Positions 26,147 through 33,825 of a stretch of DNA of 33,825 bases are shown piece by piece; the stretch's first letter is position 1; every line of letters starts with the position of its first letter. The notes beneath the pieces were generated by a model that searched no databases, was not told the origin of the DNA, and saw nothing but the letters and a program-made list of their open reading frames with translations. Both the position numbers and the translations under genes were made by a program. The stretch is from Mycobacterium innocens (GTDB taxonomy: Bacteria > Actinomycetota > Actinomycetes > Mycobacteriales > Mycobacteriaceae): positions 1-33,825 of the forward strand of contig NZ_UPHQ01000123.1 in NCBI RefSeq assembly GCF_900566055.1, in the 5' to 3' direction.

Positions 26147-26848
26147 ATGGAGAAGGTCATCGCCGTCCTGATGCGCGACGAGCCGGACGACGACTGGTGT
26201 GCCCGCCAACGCGGGCCGGTCGCCGACGCGCTGGTGAATCTGGGCCTTCCCGGACTTTCGGTCAATGTCCGCGACGGCGCGGTGCGCAAGTCCCTGATGA
26301 CCCTGACCACCTTGCAGCCGCCAGTGGCCGCGGTGGTGAGCATGTGGACCCAGCAGTGCGATGGCGACCAGCTGGCGGCGGCCCTGCAGCTGCTCCACCG
26401 GGAATGTGCGCGACTCGGCGCATACCTGGTGACCGAGTCGGTTCCGATGGCCGCGCCAGCCACCGAACCAGGTTGTCGCACACCGGGTTTGGCAAATATC
26501 GCGTTGTTGCGGCGGCCTCCCGGGATGGATGAGGCGACCTGGCTGACCCGCTGGCAACGCGACCACACGTCAGTGGCCATCGAAACGCAGGCCACGTTCG
26601 GCTACACCCAGAACTGGGTGGTGCGCACCCTCATTCCCGGGGCGGCGGCAATCTCGGGCATCGTCGAGGAACTGTTCCCGGCCGAAGCCATCACCGACCT
26701 CAAGGCGTTCTTCGGGGCCGACGACGACGCCGACCTGCAGCACCGGATAAGCCGAATGGTGGCCAGCACCACCGCTTTCGGCGCCAACCAGAATATCGAC
26801 ACGGTGCCCACCAGCCGCTACATGTTCACCACACCTTTCGAAATGTGA
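26147..26848 (+). CDS. EthD-domain protein (Rv1874-like)
   Basis: A 233-residue protein whose second half carries an EthD-type dimeric alpha/beta-barrel segment: LANIALLRRPPGMDEATWLT, then RWQRDHTSVAIETQATFGYTQN. EthD folds usually act on small aromatics or as accessory proteins, but no catalytic residues can be assigned. It starts 29 bp after oxyR and ends nine bases before the PPOX gene, so co-transcription with oxyR is possible. Confidence 0.7.
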   Translation: MEKVIAVLMRDEPDDDWCARQRGPVADALVNLGLPGLSVNVRDGAVRKSLMTLTTLQPPVAAVVSMWTQQCDGDQLAAALQLLHRECARLGAYLVTESVPMAAPATEPGCRTPGLANIALLRRPPGMDEATWLTRWQRDHTSVAIETQATFGYTQNWVVRTLIPGAAAISGIVEELFPAEAITDLKAFFGADDDADLQHRISRMVASTTAFGANQNIDTVPTSRYMFTTPFEM

Positions 26849-26857
26849 GGACTGCTC

Positions 26858-27301
26858 ATGACGACACTCAGCGATGCCGTGGCCCTGGCCGCCGCCGACA
26901 AAGGCTTGGCCGTGGTCTCCACCGTTCGCGCAGACGGCACCGTGCAGGCATCGCTGGTCAATGTCGGTCTGTTGACGCATCCCGCCGGTAGCGAATCCGT
27001 CCTGGGCTTCACCACGTACGGCAAGGTCAAGCTCACCAATCTGCGGGCCCGGCCGCAGCTGGCCGTCACCTTCCGCAACGGCTGGCGGTGGGCAACCGTC
27101 GAGGGCCGCGCCGAACTCGTCGGACCCGAGGACTCCCAGCCGTGGTTGAGCGACGAGGAACAGCTGCGGCTGCTGCTTCGCGACGTCTTCATTGCAGCGG
27201 GTGGCACCCACGACGACTGGGACGAGTACGACCGGGTGATGGCCGCGGAGCGCCGTGCCGTGGTGTTGATCGAGCCGACCCGCGTGTACGGCAACGGTTA
27301 G
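26858..27301 (+). CDS. PPOX-class (pyridoxamine oxidase-like) F420/FMN split-barrel protein, Rv1875-like
   Basis: A 147-residue split-barrel flavin/deazaflavin-binding protein, the length I recall for Rv1875. Features are LAVVSTVRADGTVQASLVNV, FTTYGKVKLTNLRARPQLAV and WRWATVEGRAELV, the typical PNPOx-like strand pattern. Many mycobacterial members use F420. The substrate is unknown. AGGA sits ahead of ATG 26858, and nine-base gaps on both sides put it in one operon with the EthD and hydratase genes. Confidence 0.82.
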   Translation: MTTLSDAVALAAADKGLAVVSTVRADGTVQASLVNVGLLTHPAGSESVLGFTTYGKVKLTNLRARPQLAVTFRNGWRWATVEGRAELVGPEDSQPWLSDEEQLRLLLRDVFIAAGGTHDDWDEYDRVMAAERRAVVLIEPTRVYGNG

Positions 27302-27310
27302 GCTGCCGCC

Positions 27311-28066
27311 GTGACGCTGCTGATCGATGACCAGAATCGGGTACGCACGCTCACCCTGAACCGGCCCGAGGCACTCAACGCCTTCAACGAAGCCCTCTAC
27401 GACGCCACCGCGCAGGCCCTGTTGGACGCGGCCCGGGATCCAGGGGTTTCCGTGGTGTTGCTGACCGGCTCGGGTCGCGGCTTCAGCGCCGGTACCGATC
27501 TCGCCGAGATGCAGGCACGCATCACCGATCCCGGCTTCGAAGAGGGACGATACGGCTTCCGGGGGCTCATCGAGTCGCTCGGCAGTTTCCCCAAACCGCT
27601 GATCTGCGCGGTCAACGGCGTCGGCGTGGGGATCGGCACCACCATTCTCGGCTACGCCGACCTGGCGTTCATGTCCTCGACGGCGCGCCTGAAATGCCCG
27701 TTCACCAGCCTTGGGGTGGCACCTGAAGCGGCGTCGTCATATCTGCTGCCGCAGCTGGTGGGCCGGCAGAACGCGGCCTGGCTGCTGATGTCTTCGGAAT
27801 GGGTGGACGCCGCGGAGGCATTGCGGATGGGGCTGATCTGGCGTGTCTGCGAACCGGCGGCGCTGCTCCCCGAGGCCCGCCGGCATGCCGAAATCCTTGC
27901 GGCCCAGCCGCTTTCGAGCCTGATGGCGGTTAAGCACACCATCGTCGAACCGATCCGTCCCGAGATAGCTGCCGCCAGCGCCCGGGAGAATGCCCATTTC
28001 GCCGAGTTGATGGGCGGCCAAGCCAACACCGCGGCGTTGGCCGATTTCACCAAGCGGCGGACATAG
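27311..28066 (+). CDS. Enoyl-CoA hydratase/isomerase family protein
   Basis: A 251-residue crotonase-fold protein. It has LNRPEALNAFNEALYD, the first oxyanion-hole loop GFSAGTDLAEM near 57-67, the second in AVNGVGVGIGTTIL (100-113), and Glu139 in APEAASSYLLPQLVG. The more N-terminal catalytic Glu of true hydratases is not evident, so isomerase or other crotonase chemistry is as likely. GTG 27311 is used. It lies nine bases after the PPOX gene and converges on bfd 30 bp downstream. Confidence 0.85.
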   Translation: MTLLIDDQNRVRTLTLNRPEALNAFNEALYDATAQALLDAARDPGVSVVLLTGSGRGFSAGTDLAEMQARITDPGFEEGRYGFRGLIESLGSFPKPLICAVNGVGVGIGTTILGYADLAFMSSTARLKCPFTSLGVAPEAASSYLLPQLVGRQNAAWLLMSSEWVDAAEALRMGLIWRVCEPAALLPEARRHAEILAAQPLSSLMAVKHTIVEPIRPEIAAASARENAHFAELMGGQANTAALADFTKRRT

Positions 28067-28095
28067 ACCAGACATAGCCCGACCCGGGCGCGACC

Positions 28096-28272
28096 TCAGA
28101 CCGCAGCCGGTTGGGTAGCCGCTGCGATAATCGCCCGCAAGGTGCGGCGGCAACGTCCACAATCGCTGCCCGCGCCGCAGGCCGCGGCGACTTCCTTGGA
28201 AGTCGCCGCACCACGGGCGACGGCCTCGCACACGGTCTGGTTGGTAGCTCCAACACACAGACACACGTACAT
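28096..28272 (-). CDS. bfd: Bacterioferritin-associated ferredoxin Bfd
   Basis: A 58-residue [2Fe-2S] protein that reduces the haem of bacterioferritin so stored iron can be released. Cluster ligands Cys4 and Cys6 (YVCLCVG) and Cys38 and Cys41 (SDCGRC) match the numbering of E. coli Bfd. ATG 28272 is preferred to the TTG at 28278 because GGGAG sits seven bases upstream. It is divergent from bfrA and shares the iron-box region, its start being about 85 bp from the nearest box. Confidence 0.92.
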   Translation of the reverse strand: MYVCLCVGATNQTVCEAVARGAATSKEVAAACGAGSDCGRCRRTLRAIIAAATQPAAV

Positions 28273-28356
28273 CAGCAAACTCCCACTCGATGCTCGCTCA
28301 TGACATCCTCCGTAATCGGAGTGGCCAGGGGAGCCACCGAACGAACGGTCCGCATA

Positions 28357-28375
28357 TTAGTAGAGTCTAACCTAA
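28357..28375. promoter_or_regulatory. IdeR iron box 1 (bfd-bfrA)
   Basis: TTAGTAGAGTCTAACCTAA matches the IdeR consensus TTAGGTTAGSCTAACCTAA at 15 of 19 positions, with a perfect right half CTAACCTAA. Confidence 0.8.
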
Positions 28376-28380
28376 GTAGG

Positions 28381-28399
28381 TTAGTGCAGTCTAACCTAA
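28381..28399. promoter_or_regulatory. IdeR iron box 2 (bfd-bfrA)
   Basis: TTAGTGCAGTCTAACCTAA also matches 15 of 19 consensus positions with a perfect right half. It starts 24 bp after box 1. An extra left half-site TAGGTTAG lies at 28377-28384. Tandem IdeR boxes are known upstream of M. tuberculosis bfrA, where iron-loaded IdeR activates. Confidence 0.82.
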
Positions 28400-28593
28400 G
28401 CCAATCCCGGCCCATCCCGCCGGCGCCGTGCATGACGCGCCGACGTCGCAACAAAGACTGCGCCCGCGCCCACTTGCTGCACTAGATTGAAACGCGGCAC
28501 CCGAAGGTGCTGCTAGAACCCGCCATGATGGTGCTCCAGCCCAGCCCATCTGCTGCGGCAAAAGATGCCAGCCTTCACACCGTAGGAGTGATC

Positions 28594-29073
28594 ATGCAAG
28601 GTGATCCGGATGTCTTGCGTCTGCTCAACGAACAATTGACCAGCGAGCTGACCGCTATCAATCAATACTTTCTGCACTCCAAGATGCAGGAGAACTGGGG
28701 CTTTACCGAACTGGCGGCCAAAACCCGCGCCGAGTCGTTCGACGAAATGCGGCATGCCGAGGCGATTACCGATCGGATCCTGCTGCTCGACGGGTTGCCG
28801 AACTACCAGCGAATCGGCTCGTTACGGGTCGGCCAGACACTGCGCGAACAATTCGAAAGCGATATCGCGATCGAAATCGAAGTACTGGATCGGCTCAAGC
28901 CCGGAATCATCATGTGCCGCGAAAAGCAGGACACCACCAGTGCGCAGCTGCTAGAACAAATTGTGGCCGATGAGGAGCTGCATCTCGACTACCTGCAAAC
29001 GCAGCTGGAACTGATGGAGAAACTCGGAGAGGCACTGTACTCGGCGCAGTGCGTCTCCCGGCCGCCGACCTGA
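28594..29073 (+). CDS. bfrA: Haem-containing bacterioferritin BfrA
   Basis: A 159-residue bacterioferritin, the same length as M. tuberculosis BfrA. It forms a 24-subunit shell that oxidises Fe(II) and stores ferric iron. All ferroxidase ligands are present: Glu18, Glu51, His54, Glu94, Glu127 and His130. Met52, the haem ligand between subunits, is in DEMRHAE. The ORF is open to 28507, but AGGAG five bases before ATG 28594 and the family N-terminus MQGDPDVLRLLNEQL fix the start. The two iron boxes lie about 195 bp upstream. Confidence 0.96.
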   Translation: MQGDPDVLRLLNEQLTSELTAINQYFLHSKMQENWGFTELAAKTRAESFDEMRHAEAITDRILLLDGLPNYQRIGSLRVGQTLREQFESDIAIEIEVLDRLKPGIIMCREKQDTTSAQLLEQIVADEELHLDYLQTQLELMEKLGEALYSAQCVSRPPT

Positions 29074-29145
29074 TATCCGATCGAGATTCCGCGGGCAGCA
29101 CTCCTGGGTATCGCGCACGGGCTCGAACTCCGACGGGAGGCAGAT

Positions 29146-31221
29146 ATGACGATCCCGACGGCATCCCGGACTGCTGCCGCGGATACTCGATCTCCCTGCC
29201 TATCGATCAGCCCGGCACGACGCAATGTCATCTTCATGGCATTGATGCTCGGGGTGCTGGTCGCGGCGATGGACCAGACCGTCGTCGTGCCCGCGTTGCC
29301 GACGATCGTCGCCGAGCTGGGGGCCTCTGTTCACCAATCGTGGGCCATCACCAGCTACCTGCTGGGCGGCACCATCGTTGTCGTGGTGGCCGGCAAGCTG
29401 GGCGACCTGCTCGGTCGCAAGCGGGTGCTGCAGGGCTCGGTCCTGGTCTTCCTGCTCGGCTCCGTGCTGTGCGGGGTGGCGGACACGATGACCATGCTGG
29501 CGATTTCGCGGGCTGTGCAGGGCGTGGGCGCCGGTGCGATTTCGGTGACGGCGGCCGCGTTGGTCGGTGAAGCCTTCCCACTGCGGGACCGCGGCCGCTA
29601 CCAGGGTATTTTGGGCGCCGTGTTCGGGGTGACGACCGTCGCGGGCCCGCTGCTGGGCGGCTTTTGCACCGACTATATGAACTGGCGTTGGGCATTTTGG
29701 ATCAACCTGCCGATCTCGATCGTGGTCATCGCCGTGGCCGCAACGGCCATTCCCGCGTTGCCCCGCCGCCCCAAGCCGGCTATCGACTACCTCGGGATCA
29801 TGGTCATTGCGTTGGCCACGACGGCCTTGATCGTGGCCACCAGCCTGGGCGGAAGCACCTACTCGTGGGGCTCGGCGCCGATCATGGGGCTGTTCGTCGG
29901 CGCCACGGTGGCGCTGGGTGTCTTCGTGTGGGTCGAGGGCCGAGCCGCCTCGGGTATCCTCCCGCCCCGCCTGTTTCGCAACCAGGTGTTCGCCGTGTGC
30001 TCCGTGCTGTCGTTGATGGTCGGGTTTGCGATGCTGGGCGCGCTGACCTTCGTGCCGATGTACCTGCGCTACGTCGAGGGCGCCTCGGCGACCGTCTCGG
30101 GGCTACGTACGTTGCCGATGGTGGTCGGCCTGCTGACCACCTCGGTGGGCGCGGGCGTCATGGTCGGCCGGACGGGCCGGTACAAGATTTTCCCGGTCGC
30201 GGGGACGGCGCTGATGTCCATCGCTTTCCTGCTGCTGTCACGGATGGACGAGTCGACGCCGTGGCTGGTGCAGTCGCTGTACCTGGTGCTCCTGGGTGCC
30301 GGGATCGGCTTGTCCATGCAGGTGCTCATTCTCATCGTGCAGAACACCTCCCGCTTTGAGGACCTCGGCGTCGCCACCTCGGGCGTGACCTTCTTCCGCG
30401 TGGTCGGCGCCTCGTTTGGTGCCGCGATATTCGGCGCGCTGTTCGCAACCTTCCTGGGCCGGCGGATAGGTCCCGCGCTGGTCGCCAGCGGCGCGCCCGT
30501 CGAGGCCGCACACTCTCCGGCCGTCTTGCACCGCCTGCCGCACTACGCTGCATCGCCGATCGTGCGGGCCTATGCCGAGTCGCTCAACCAGGTATTTTTG
30601 TGCGCGGCCGTGGTCGCCCTGGCCGGCTTCATACTCGCGTTGTTCCTGCGGGAGGTTCCGCTCGCCGATATCCATGACAGCCCGGCCTGCCTCGGAGACG
30701 GCTTCGCCGTGCCCAGAACGAAAACTCCTGAGGACGTGCTGGAAATCGCGGTCACCCATCTGCTGCACGAAGCTCCCGAGGTGCGGCTGCCGAATCTTGC
30801 TGCGGCGTACCAGGATTCGGAGCTCGACGTCGCCGCGCTGTGGGGTGTACTGCGGATCTATCAATACGAACGGTCCTTCGAGACCGCGAGGCTCACCGAC
30901 ATTGCCAAACACCTGCACCTGCCCCATCAGGTGCTGGAACCGGTCTTCGACCGGCTGGTCCAGACCGGCTATGCGTCACGCGACGGCGATGTCCTGTCGC
31001 TGACCGCCGCCGGGCTCGGCCAGATCGATGCCCTCTCCGGCTTGCTCCGGAAGTGGCTTGTCGACCACTTGGCCGTAGCGCCCGACGTGGAGCAGCAGCC
31101 CGACCACCAGGAATTCGAAGCCGCTCTGCAACGGCTCACCGACGGGGTGCTGGTTCAGCGCGATTGGTACGAAGACTTGGACGAGCTGGCGCCGGCGGGC
31201 AGCCTCGCTGCCGCCAAGTAG
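29146..31221 (+). CDS. DHA2-type (14-helix) MFS exporter with C-terminal winged-helix extension (Rv1877-like)
   Basis: A 691-residue drug:proton antiporter-family exporter. Membrane segments cover about residues 25-505. They include MDQTVVVPALPTIVAEL in helix 1, motif A GKLGDLLGRKRVL, and the motif C region GAVFGVTTVAGPLLGG. The last 180 residues are soluble and look like a winged helix-turn-helix: LTDIAKHLHLPHQVLEPVFD followed by RLVQTGYASRDGDVLSLTAAG. GGGAGG precedes ATG 29146. Rv1877 is about 687 residues from memory, so the extension is conserved. It lies 72 bp after bfrA and may share iron control. The substrate is unknown. Confidence 0.9.
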   Translation: MTIPTASRTAAADTRSPCLSISPARRNVIFMALMLGVLVAAMDQTVVVPALPTIVAELGASVHQSWAITSYLLGGTIVVVVAGKLGDLLGRKRVLQGSVLVFLLGSVLCGVADTMTMLAISRAVQGVGAGAISVTAAALVGEAFPLRDRGRYQGILGAVFGVTTVAGPLLGGFCTDYMNWRWAFWINLPISIVVIAVAATAIPALPRRPKPAIDYLGIMVIALATTALIVATSLGGSTYSWGSAPIMGLFVGATVALGVFVWVEGRAASGILPPRLFRNQVFAVCSVLSLMVGFAMLGALTFVPMYLRYVEGASATVSGLRTLPMVVGLLTTSVGAGVMVGRTGRYKIFPVAGTALMSIAFLLLSRMDESTPWLVQSLYLVLLGAGIGLSMQVLILIVQNTSRFEDLGVATSGVTFFRVVGASFGAAIFGALFATFLGRRIGPALVASGAPVEAAHSPAVLHRLPHYAASPIVRAYAESLNQVFLCAAVVALAGFILALFLREVPLADIHDSPACLGDGFAVPRTKTPEDVLEIAVTHLLHEAPEVRLPNLAAAYQDSELDVAALWGVLRIYQYERSFETARLTDIAKHLHLPHQVLEPVFDRLVQTGYASRDGDVLSLTAAGLGQIDALSGLLRKWLVDHLAVAPDVEQQPDHQEFEAALQRLTDGVLVQRDWYEDLDELAPAGSLAAAK

Positions 31222-31235
31222 GACCCGCGCCGTCG

Positions 31236-31485
31236 ACGCAGGTCTTGGAGCCCACCTTCAGCCGACTGGTTGCCACGGGATATGTGGCGCGCGACGCCGA
31301 TCACATGTCGCTGACAGCCGCGGGGGTCCACCAGGTCGAATCGTGTACTCGCTGCTGTTGAACCGGATCGCGGACAAACTGGCCAGATCGCCCGGCTTCG
31401 CACGCCGGCCGGATCGCCGCGAAGTGGGAACGGCTCTCCGACATATTGTGTATCATGTTCTGGCGCAGCGTGATTGGGGCCATGA
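31236..31485 (+). pseudogene. Decayed second copy of the transporter's winged-helix domain
   Basis: The frame at 31236 reads QVLEPTFSRLVATGYVARDA followed by DHMSLTAAGVHQVE, closely matching QVLEPVFDRLVQTGYASRDG and LSLTAAGLGQID of the intact gene just upstream. After a frameshift near 31340 the next frame gives SLLLNRIADKLARSP and later HIVYHVLAQRDW, matching the end of the same domain (GVLVQRDW). It is the tail of a paralogue or a tandem partial duplication. The rest of 31486-31598 shows nothing. Confidence 0.75.
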
Positions 31486-31598
31486 CCGGGCCGGCGACGC
31501 GCCGACGGTGGCTACCCCTGCGGTAATCTCCACTCCCACCGGCGCAATACCGCACCCGCATTGACCGACAGCGCGCCACCCGCGCGTACCATCGCGCC

Positions 31599-32093
31599 AT
31601 GAGCCGAATCGGAACTTTCGCCGACGACGACGTGGCCGGCTGGATCACAAAATCCCCTGAGCTTGGCGGCGCGCTGGCCGCCTTCAGCCGGGCGGTCTAC
31701 ACCAGCAACCGGTTGCCGATGCGCACCCGCGAGCTTGCCCGCGCGGTGATTGCCGACAACAACGAGTGCACTGTCTGCGCCAACACCCGCGATGCCGACG
31801 GACCCGCCGCCGGGGTCCACGAGGACCTCTACGCCCACGCGGCCGAATGGCGCACCTGGCCGGGCTATAGCGAACAGGAGCGGCTGGCAGCCGAGTTCGC
31901 GTACCGGTTCGCCACCGAGCACACCGTGCTGCGTGACGACGACGATTTCTGGAGCCGCTGCGGCGAACACTTCTCCGATGAATTGCTCGCCGACTTGGCC
32001 TTGTCCTGCGCGCTGTGGGTGGGCATGGGGCGGGTCTTGCGGACCCTGGACATCGGTCAGGCTTGCCGGGTGACCTTACCCAGCCGAGCCTGA
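31599..32093 (+). CDS. AhpD-like / carboxymuconolactone decarboxylase family protein
   Basis: A 164-residue AhpD-fold protein. The redox pair is Cys57 and Cys60 in NECTVCANTRD. The His that follows the second Cys by four in AhpD is Arg64 here, so the proton relay differs. Other family features are LPMRTRELARAVIADNNEC, and WPGYSEQERLAAEFAYRFAT, typical of the CMD helix after the CxxC. It could be a thiol peroxidase helper or a disulfide oxidoreductase. It stands alone downstream of the winged-helix remnant. Confidence 0.8.
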   Translation: MSRIGTFADDDVAGWITKSPELGGALAAFSRAVYTSNRLPMRTRELARAVIADNNECTVCANTRDADGPAAGVHEDLYAHAAEWRTWPGYSEQERLAAEFAYRFATEHTVLRDDDDFWSRCGEHFSDELLADLALSCALWVGMGRVLRTLDIGQACRVTLPSRA

Positions 32094-32310
32094 AAACAGG
32101 CCCGACGCTGTGTTGGGTGACGTTGTGACGCAGCAGAATTCGTAACGGGGAACTTCAGAAGAAGTCGGTCGCGTCGATGAGCCAGCCGGCGTCGGCATTC
32201 GTACGCGGCTGTACCGTGAAATAAATCAATATGCGACTCGGCTGTTACGGTGTGGTTTGTGCACCCTTTTCGGGGCCGCCAATCTGTAGGAGCGGTAGGA
32301 GACAAGTGTC

Positions 32311-32928
32311 ATGCTTTCTTTCCGCGATCATCGAGTCGAGGATTACACGGAATTAGCCGATATGGACGGCACCGACGTGGGTGTCTTGACTGGAGATGAC
32401 CGGGACTGTCTGAGTGATCTCGGCGCCTATCTGGTCGCGGCTGATGCCTGGCAGCGGTTTGGTGTGTGGCTGTTGCACAAGCATTTCGATCCCGAACCGG
32501 GCGAGGTATTCGTCGAACGTGTCATCGACTGGCCGCCGCAGACCCACACTATCCCGATTGAGCGAAATGCGTTCTCCCCAGCGGGTTTGCGTGCTACTGC
32601 AGTGCGGTTCAAGAGCGAGGAGGCCTGCGAAATGAGCCTCGTTGGCATGGAGTTCGCTGGACCGGCCGACTTCGGCGACACAGCCCCGATCAACGACTCC
32701 GACGAGGAGGTGTTGGCCGGACTGGCCCAACGGCTGCATGCCCACGGCAAAGTCGACCGCTTCGGCGTGCGGCTAATCCGCAACCCTTTAGGGCTATCCG
32801 AAACAAAAGTGCTTTCCGAGACGTGCGACCCGTGGCGCCGAGCATTGCACTGCGATGTCATCGACCGCGCGCAAACTCCCGACCAACGTCCTCGAAACAT
32901 ACTGGCAATGGAAACCCATCCTGACTGA
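32311..32928 (+). CDS. Uncharacterised protein with an internal duplication
   Basis: A 205-residue soluble protein I do not recognise. It contains two related halves: DCLSDLGAYLVAADAWQRFG continuing VWLLHKHF near residues 32-60, and EVLAGLAQRLHAHGKVDRFG continuing VRLIRNPL near 132-159. Each has a helix L..L...L followed by RFGV.L. The His pair in LLHKHF is kept only in the first half. There is no signal peptide or membrane helix. Two AGGAG-like sites precede ATG 32311. The 217 bp upstream (32094-32310) holds presumably its promoter and no other gene. Composition matches its neighbours less well, being less GC-rich. Confidence 0.65.
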   Translation: MLSFRDHRVEDYTELADMDGTDVGVLTGDDRDCLSDLGAYLVAADAWQRFGVWLLHKHFDPEPGEVFVERVIDWPPQTHTIPIERNAFSPAGLRATAVRFKSEEACEMSLVGMEFAGPADFGDTAPINDSDEEVLAGLAQRLHAHGKVDRFGVRLIRNPLGLSETKVLSETCDPWRRALHCDVIDRAQTPDQRPRNILAMETHPD

Positions 32929-33038
32929 AACCGGACCCATAGCGACTCTGACGTTCCTCACGGGATGCAGGCAATTTTGCACGCCCCTCGGCAGCGGCGT
33001 GCATCACCACACCATCACTAAACGTAGAGCGGGTCGTG

Positions 33039-33497
33039 TCAAACTAACGCAGTGGCATCAAATACCCAGCTGGTGTCCGCGTTTGCAAGGTTCTCAAAGT
33101 GGTTCGGCGGCGCGAAACTGACCAGGCTGTTGAAGTCCCAATAGTCCTTCCACACGGCGATCTTCCCGTCGACCACCTTGTGGACGCTGACGAACCTGAG
33201 CAGGCCGCGTTCGCCGGTGCTGAACGTCCAGGTCTCGGAATGCTCGTACATCACCTCGGATCCGTTGGACAGCAGCAGCCCGTCGTGGTTTTGGTAGTCG
33301 GCGAGCGGCTCCAGTCCGAGCTTCAGTCGCGTCACGATGTCGTCGGGACCACGCGCGGCCAGCGCCGGCACCGGCATGTCGACGTATAGGCAGTCCACGG
33401 CGAGAAACGTCTTGACGGCATCCCAATCGCGCTGGGCGAGGACCCGCCACAGCCCGAGCACCACATCCCTGGCTTCGATCGGAGAAGTGTCTGTCAT
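33039..33497 (-). CDS. NTF2/SnoaL-fold protein, limonene-epoxide-hydrolase-like
   Basis: A 152-residue alpha+beta cone protein. Helix VVLGLWRVLAQRDWDAVKTF is followed by LYVDMPVPALAARGPDDIVT, then FVSVHKVVDGKIAVWKDYWDF, the usual closing strands of SnoaL/limonene-1,2-epoxide-hydrolase proteins. The R-D-D catalytic triad of true epoxide hydrolases is not clearly kept, only the terminal Asp in KDYWDF, so the activity is open. ATG 33497 is used over the frame start at 33512. Confidence 0.75.
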   Translation of the reverse strand: MTDTSPIEARDVVLGLWRVLAQRDWDAVKTFLAVDCLYVDMPVPALAARGPDDIVTRLKLGLEPLADYQNHDGLLLSNGSEVMYEHSETWTFSTGERGLLRFVSVHKVVDGKIAVWKDYWDFNSLVSFAPPNHFENLANADTSWVFDATALV

Positions 33498-33754
33498 AAC
33501 GGCCCATGACACTCGGTACCGGTGCCGGTGTCAACCGCCGCGAGCGGCCCGCTGAACCGCGCGTCGCGCCTTCTCATCCCTCAGCTTGCAAAGCGATGGC
33601 TGCCGACCGCCACTTACCCGCTCGGGCTATGCCCCTCGGCTGACCGGCCCCCATATGGCGGCTTCGGCCAGGTCGGGGTGTCAACACGGTTTGGACTTAG
33701 GACTCGTGATTAAATAACGTCGTTTTTGCTGGTTTCGGGCGCTACGGTTGTGCT
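33498..33754. other. Gene-free DNA leading into an insertion sequence
   Basis: No convincing gene is present. AT content rises sharply after about 33700 (GATTAAATAACGTCG), which probably marks the left end of the insertion sequence whose transposase starts at 33755. The exact terminal repeat cannot be set without the right end. Confidence 0.4.
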
Positions 33755-33825
33755 ATGGCGGATCTGGCGGACTCGGTGGCGCGGCGGTACGCGGTGATGG
33801 GACCGCATTTGTCGGAGTTTCAGCG
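33755..33825 (+). mobile_element. Start of an ISAzo13-family transposase, cut by the window edge
   Basis: From ATG 33755 the frame encodes MADLADSVARRY, then AVMGPHLSEFQ, running off the right edge. This N-terminus is characteristic of the ISAzo13-type transposases common in mycobacteria, judged from memory. Only 23 residues are visible, so the catalytic domain and integrity of the element cannot be judged. Confidence 0.6.

Overview
The window is high-GC DNA from a non-tuberculous Mycobacterium, probably a slow grower. From about 2.4 kb to 31.2 kb its gene order follows the M. tuberculosis Rv1859-Rv1877 region from memory: modC, apa, glsB-like, adhA, CAAX protease, MOSC, SDR, CoA-transferase, thiolase-like protein, SDR/PEP-synthase-like fusion, FAD reductase, lldD2, DUF1810, EthD, PPOX, bfrA and a DHA2 transporter. 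An intact oxyR divergent from ahpC-ahpD argues against the M. tuberculosis complex, where oxyR is a pseudogene. The species cannot be fixed from the sequence alone.

Layout. 0-2.4 kb is a gene graveyard: a transposase-like tail, an intact SAM methyltransferase, a CsoR/CstR-type palindrome, an IS630 transposase remnant, a gutted sulfide:quinone reductase and the tail of a Ser/Thr kinase. modC then appears without modA or modB. 2.4-7.7 kb holds modC, apa, a GlsB-like membrane protein, adhA, a CPBP protease and a MOSC protein. 7.8-10.9 kb holds a doubly frameshifted TetR regulator facing a full phosphoketolase (xfp). 10.9-17.5 kb holds an SDR, a GNAT, a VOC remnant and a CoA-ester cluster: a shortened CaiB-type transferase, a TLP1-like thiolase fold without catalytic motifs, and an SDR/PEP-synthase-like fusion.

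17.5-20.9 kb is a tight five-gene minus-strand operon: F420-type nitroreductase, TfoX-N protein, HhH-GPD protein, DUF72 protein and FAD reductase. 21-24 kb holds a secreted PNVPGP-repeat protein, a lon remnant, and lldD2 divergent from a DUF1810 gene. 24-26 kb is the peroxide-defence locus: ahpC-ahpD divergent from oxyR, with a recognisable OxyR operator over the oxyR start codon. oxyR is followed by a compact EthD / PPOX / enoyl-CoA hydratase run. 28-31 kb is an iron-storage locus: bfd and bfrA diverge around two tandem IdeR-like iron boxes, followed by a DHA2 exporter with a C-terminal winged-helix extension and a decayed second copy of that extension. The right end holds an AhpD-like protein, an unknown protein with an internal duplication, an NTF2/SnoaL-fold protein, and the start of an ISAzo13-type transposase cut by the window edge.

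No rRNA, tRNA or CRISPR array was seen. The most notable material is the set of decayed genes recovered by joining frames (SQR, kinase, IS630, TetR, VOC, lon, winged helix) and the conserved but uncharacterised five-gene operon.
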